Source: an uncultured Phascolarctobacterium sp. (GTDB lineage Bacteria > Bacillota > Negativicutes > Acidaminococcales > Acidaminococcaceae). Taken from it: a stretch of DNA of 8,497 bases. The stretch lies in assembly GCA_946002345.1 (NCBI GenBank), contig CAMFZA010000063.1, forward strand, positions 1 through 8,497, written 5' to 3'. The translations under genes and the position numbers were made by a program. Positions 5,865 to 8,497 of the stretch are shown here, in pieces; the first letter of the stretch is position 1; the number at the start of each line of letters is the position of its first letter. Under the pieces are notes generated by a model. That model saw only the letters and a program-made list of their open reading frames with translations. It did no database searches and was not told the origin of the DNA.

Positions 5865-5872
5865 GATTTATT

Positions 5873-6805
5873 ATGGCAAAGGTATATACAAGCATTACGC
5901 AATTGATTGGCGGCACCCCGCTGGTAGAACTGAAAAACTATGAAGCAGAAAAGAAATTGGAAGCAACGATTCTTGCTAAGCTGGAATACTTCAATCCCGC
6001 TGGCAGTGTTAAGGATAGAATCGCTAAGGCTATGCTGGATGATGCCGAGGCCAAGGGCCTGCTGAAGCCGGGGGCTACCATTATCGAGCCCACCAGCGGC
6101 AACACTGGCATTGGCTTGGCCAGCGTGGCAGCAGCTCGTGGCTACAAGATTATTCTGACCATGCCCGAAACCATGAGCGTGGAGCGTCGCAACCTGCTCA
6201 AGGCTTATGGCGCAGAATTAGTGCGCACCGATGGTGCCAAGGGTATGAAGGGCGCTATTGAAAAGGCAAATGAGCTGGCTGCGGCTACTCCGGGCAGCTT
6301 CATCCCCGGTCAATTCGTTAACCCGGCCAACCCTGCCATCCATAGAGCAACCACCGGCCCGGAAATTTGGGCTGACACCGATGGCAAGGTTGATATCTTC
6401 GTAGCTGGCGTAGGCACCGGCGGCACCCTGACCGGTGTGGGCGAATATTTGAAAGCTCAAAATCCCAATGTGAAGATTGTGGCTGTGGAGCCTGCCGGCT
6501 CTCCGGTACTGTCCAAGGGCGTTGCTGGTCCCCACAAGATTCAAGGCATTGGCGCAGGCTTTGTTCCTGATACCTTGAACACCAAGATTTATGACGAAAT
6601 CATCCCCGTCGAAAACGAGGATGCATTCATCACCGGTCGTACCATTGCTCGTAAAGAGGGCGTGCTCATCGGTATTTCTAGCGGCGCCGCTGTATATGCA
6701 GCAACCGTGCTGGCACAGCGTCCCGAAAACAAGGGCAAGACCATTGTAGCACTGCTGCCTGATACGGGCGACCGTTATCTGTCCACTCCGCTTTTTAGCG
6801 AGTGA
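5873..6805 (+). CDS. cysK: Cysteine synthase A (O-acetylserine sulfhydrylase)
   Basis: A PLP enzyme of the cytoplasm that makes L-cysteine from O-acetyl-L-serine and sulfide. The 310-residue protein is full length. The PLP-binding lysine is Lys47 in NPAGSVKDR. The substrate loop TSGNTG is at 74-79, the phosphate-binding GTGGT at 181-185, the C-terminal GISSGAA at 267-273 and [10 protein letters not shown] at 296-305. QFVNPANP and [11 protein letters not shown] favour CysK over cystathionine beta-synthase or threonine synthase. Start ATG 5873 follows AAAGGAG (5857-5863) by 9 bases. It appears monocistronic, with a strong promoter and a U8 terminator. The leader holds a candidate Cys-Cys peptide, so end-product control is plausible. 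The next gene is an Rrf2 regulator; in Bacillus and Staphylococcus CysK itself partners the Rrf2 protein CymR, which may or may not apply here. Confidence 0.97.
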   Translation: MAKVYTSITQLIGGTPLVELKNYEAEKKLEATILAKLEYFNPAGSVKDRIAKAMLDDAEAKGLLKPGATIIEPTSGNTGIGLASVAAARGYKIILTMPETMSVERRNLLKAYGAELVRTDGAKGMKGAIEKANELAAATPGSFIPGQFVNPANPAIHRATTGPEIWADTDGKVDIFVAGVGTGGTLTGVGEYLKAQNPNVKIVAVEPAGSPVLSKGVAGPHKIQGIGAGFVPDTLNTKIYDEIIPVENEDAFITGRTIARKEGVLIGISSGAAVYAATVLAQRPENKGKTIVALLPDTGDRYLSTPLFSE

Positions 6806-6900
6806 GATTTACGATAAAGCACCATCTACTTCGTTTATTAAATTTGGTTTATAGGTACTTCCCTATATCTATAAATATATTCACATCCCATTTCCTAACT

Positions 6901-6938
6901 GAGAAGCAACTTACCACTTGGCTGCTTCTCTTTTTTTT
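6901..6938 (+). terminator. Rho-independent terminator of cysK
   Basis: GAGAAGCA (6901-6908) pairs perfectly with TGCTTCTC (6923-6930), with a 14-base loop, followed by T8 (6931-6938). The preceding 6806-6900 is AT-rich and holds only a weak 6-bp inverted repeat, TATAGG (6850-6855) with CCTATA (6862-6867), without a T-run. Confidence 0.88.
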
Positions 6939-6962
6939 GCGCAAAGTCTGCTAAATTTTTGC

Positions 6963-6995
6963 TAAACAAAAAAGCCGCAGCAACTAGCTGCGGCT
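6963..6995 (-). terminator. Rho-independent terminator of the Rrf2 regulator gene
   Basis: On the minus strand a perfect 9-bp stem, AGCCGCAGC with GCTGCGGCT (6973-6981 and 6987-6995 in plus coordinates), has a 5-base loop and is followed by TTTTTTGTTT (6972-6963). It begins 9 bases past the gene's stop and faces the cysK terminator in a convergent arrangement. Confidence 0.9.
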
Positions 6996-7003
6996 CCCAA
7001 AGC

Positions 7004-7441
7004 TTAGATACTATAATTGTTTACACTACGGGCTTGGTAATCATCGATAATGTCCTGCAGGGTAATATTGTCCAAATAATCGGCAATAACCTTGCTGAGG
7101 CCCTGCCACATGGGCAGGGTAATGCACTCATTACGGCGTTCGCAGCCTTCGGGGCTCCAATCCAGGCAGGCAATGGGAGTCAGGCTGCCCTCGGTCAGGC
7201 GCAAAATGCTACCCACTGTGTAGGCGCTGGGAGGGTTGACCAAGCGATAACCACCCTGAAAACCACGGTTAGCCTGCAGAATGTTGGATTTATTTAAAAT
7301 GGGAACAATTTGCTCCAAATATTTCTTGGAAATGTTCTGGCGAGAAGCAATATCCTTCAGGGCAATGAAGCCATCCTGTTGATGAAGAGCTAAATCTATT
7401 AACATGCGCAGCGCATAGCGTCCCTTGGTAGAAATTTTCAT
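7004..7441 (-). CDS. Rrf2-family transcriptional regulator (IscR/CymR-like) with three clustered cysteines
   Basis: A 145-residue DNA-binding protein. MKISTKGRYALRML at the start is the Rrf2 family signature. The helix-turn-helix runs over residues 27-50 (ALKDIASRQNISKKYLEQIV), and the wing NRGFQGGYRL is at 58-67. Cys92, Cys100 and Cys106 (C-X7-C-X5-C) lie where IscR and NsrR hold their Fe-S cluster (IscR 92, 98, 104), and Glu43 matches the IscR recognition-helix glutamate. This argues for an Fe-S-sensing protein rather than classic B. subtilis CymR, which lacks this Cys trio, but the target is unknown. I start at ATG 7441, preceded by AGGTGGT; a TTG at 7465 would add 8 residues before the family's canonical start. 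Convergent with cysK and divergent from the transporter; nearby mnmA and cysK fit a sulfur or Fe-S regulon. Confidence 0.9.
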   Translation of the reverse strand: MKISTKGRYALRMLIDLALHQQDGFIALKDIASRQNISKKYLEQIVPILNKSNILQANRGFQGGYRLVNPPSAYTVGSILRLTEGSLTPIACLDWSPEGCERRNECITLPMWQGLSKVIADYLDNITLQDIIDDYQARSVNNYSI

Positions 7442-7491
7442 AGCAAAACCACCTTCACCTAACAATGTGTAATCAGCGTAAGCCTAGTTAA

Positions 7492-7520
7492 ATTATATGC
7501 TATTATCGGTGAGTAGTCAA
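7492..7520 (-). promoter_or_regulatory. Sigma-A promoter of the Rrf2 gene
   Basis: On the minus strand, TTGACT (7520-7515), a 17-base spacer and a perfect TATAAT (7497-7492), 50 bases before the start codon. Rrf2 regulators often autoregulate, but I see no clear palindrome over the core promoter. Confidence 0.8.
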
Positions 7521-7547
7521 TGCTTTCCTAGAGCTCTTTTGACAACA

Positions 7548-7616
7548 ACCAAAGAAGTAAAATGGGTGTAACATTGTTAACGATATTCAGAGGGAATCGC
7601 ACCAATAAAGTAAAAT
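7548..7616 (+). repeat. Pair of 16-base direct repeats upstream of the transporter promoter
   Basis: ACCAAAGAAGTAAAAT (7548-7563) and ACCAATAAAGTAAAAT (7601-7616) match at 14 of 16 bases. They are 53 bases apart, about five helical turns, and the second ends 12 bases before the transporter -35. The arrangement resembles activator sites on one face of the helix. AT-rich sequence raises the odds of chance. Confidence 0.4.
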
Positions 7617-7628
7617 TTCAGAAAAACA

Positions 7629-7656
7629 TAGACAAAACCGAGATATAGTGTATAAT
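7629..7656 (+). promoter_or_regulatory. Sigma-A promoter of the DASS transporter gene
   Basis: TAGACA (7629-7634, one mismatch to TTGACA), a 16-base spacer and a perfect TATAAT (7651-7656), 35 bases before the start codon. It is divergent from the Rrf2 promoter, with about 110 bases between the two -35 boxes. Confidence 0.7.
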
Positions 7657-7691
7657 ATTATGTAATAAATCTGTGAAATGAGGTGGATTAT

Positions 7692-8497
7692 TTGAAAACC
7701 AATCTCCAAAAAGGTATTTTTACTGTGGCAGTTGGCCTAGTATTGTGGTTTCTGCCCGTGCCCGCAGGCTTAAAGCCCCAGGCTATGCACATGTTTGCAA
7801 TCTTTGTAGCAACCATCGTGGGCTTTATTCTGCATCCCCTGCCCATTGGCGCCATCGCGCTGATTTCTGTAGGTTTATCCGGCTTCTTGAAGGTTATTAA
7901 ACCGGCGGAAGCACTCTCTGGCTTCGGCAATGCCACCATTTGGCTGATTGTCAGCGCCTTCCTCTTTGCTTTGGGCTTTATTAAATCCGGCCTTGGCAAA
8001 CGCATTGCTTATAAAATTATGGCAGCAATTGGCTCCAGCTCCCTGAAGCTTGGCTATACCATGGCTATTACCGACTTCATCATTTCTCCCGCTACTCCCT
8101 CCAATACTGCTCGTGGCGGCGGTATTCTGTTCCCCATTGTGCGTAGCCTATGCGCAGCTTTTGAATCCGAGCCCGATGAAAAAAGCAGAAAACGCATCGG
8201 CTCCTATCTGATGAAATCTACCTTCCAGGCGGACTGCATCACTTCTTCCATGTTCATTACCTCCGTTGCGCCTAATTCCTTGTGCGTTGCTTTGGCAGCA
8301 CAATCTATAGGTGTCAACCTGTCCTGGGGCGGTTGGGCTTTGGCCTGCATCGTTCCTGGTCTGTTGGCTTTAGTTATTTGCCCTTATCTGGTTTACAAGC
8401 TGTTCCCGCCCGAACTGAAGGAAACTCCTGAAGCTCCGGAAATCGCCCGCAAGGAATTGACAGCTATTCGCCAGCTGCGCTGCCGCGCTAACTCCGC
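7692..8497 (+). CDS. DASS/CitT-family anion transporter, N-terminal 268 residues (3' truncated by window)
   Basis: An inner-membrane carrier of the divalent-anion:sodium symporter family, which moves di- and tricarboxylates such as succinate, malate, 2-oxoglutarate, citrate or tartrate. The frame is open to the window end; a full protein would be about 470 residues. Hydrophobic segments lie near residues 9-24, 32-48, 51-67, 82-98 and 213-236. The family substrate/sodium motif Ser-Asn-Thr is at 137-139 in SPATPSNTARGGGILFP. The repeated FGNATIWLIVSAF and GYTMAITDFII segments also fit the 2-oxoglutarate/malate translocator branch. The start is TTG 7692, because AGGTGG (7681-7686) lies 5 bases upstream and the first transmembrane helix follows at once. 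The last ~10 residues (after ARKELTAI) look unlike the family's usual sequence there, which could be real divergence or an edge error. Substrate is not determinable here. Confidence 0.88.
   Translation, partial: MKTNLQKGIFTVAVGLVLWFLPVPAGLKPQAMHMFAIFVATIVGFILHPLPIGAIALISVGLSGFLKVIKPAEALSGFGNATIWLIVSAFLFALGFIKSGLGKRIAYKIMAAIGSSSLKLGYTMAITDFIISPATPSNTARGGGILFPIVRSLCAAFESEPDEKSRKRIGSYLMKSTFQADCITSSMFITSVAPNSLCVALAAQSIGVNLSWGGWALACIVPGLLALVICPYLVYKLFPPELKETPEAPEIARKELTAIRQLRCRANS

Noticed and set aside
5707..5872. A T-box or S-box riboswitch in the cysK leader.
   Set aside because: No T-box sequence (AGGGTGGNACCGCG-like), no SAM-riboswitch core and no terminator with a T-run are present.
7688..8005. 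A 105-codon minus-strand frame opposite the transporter gene.
   Set aside because: It is a shadow of the plus-strand DASS gene, whose transmembrane and SNT motifs are clear.

Overview
The window looks like chromosomal DNA of an anaerobic, moderate-GC member of the Firmicutes, most likely a diderm Negativicutes such as an Acidaminococcaceae/Phascolarctobacterium-like gut bacterium. The clues are an [FeFe]-hydrogenase maturase (anaerobe), Firmicutes-style MnmA and Rrf2 proteins, strong Shine-Dalgarno sites with sigma-A-type promoters, and a very large beta-helical exoprotein of the two-partner-secretion type, which makes most sense in a cell with an outer membrane. The genus is inference; no rRNA or marker phylogeny is possible here.

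Layout: (1) positions 1-1792, the 3' end of a large surface/secreted filamentous-haemagglutinin-like protein, followed by a terminator; (2) 1912-3172, a self-contained, AT-rich rhuM-family gene with its own promoter, closed by a terminator that is almost a copy of the one before it; (3) 3311-5584 on the minus strand, hydE then mnmA, with a strong hydE promoter overlapping an operator-like palindrome and a probable separate mnmA promoter; (4) a divergent promoter region at 5585-5872 whose plus-strand leader carries a 9-codon candidate leader peptide with two tandem Cys codons directly upstream of cysK; (5) cysK and its terminator; (6) a minus-strand Rrf2 regulator with three clustered Cys residues; (7) divergently from it, the first 268 codons of a DASS/CitT-type dicarboxylate transporter that runs off the window.

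Functionally the middle is a sulfur-handling neighbourhood: cysteine synthesis (CysK), tRNA thiolation (MnmA), a radical-SAM Fe-S maturase (HydE) and an Rrf2-type regulator of the kind that senses Fe-S or cysteine status. In many Firmicutes an Rrf2 gene, a cysteine desulfurase and mnmA sit together; here no desulfurase gene is present. The most interesting observations are the Cys-Cys leader peptide before cysK, the duplicated terminator bracketing rhuM, and the palindrome over the hydE -10 box. No tRNA, rRNA, CRISPR array, insertion sequence, T-box or recognisable metabolite riboswitch was seen. No intergenic gap exceeds 300 bases.
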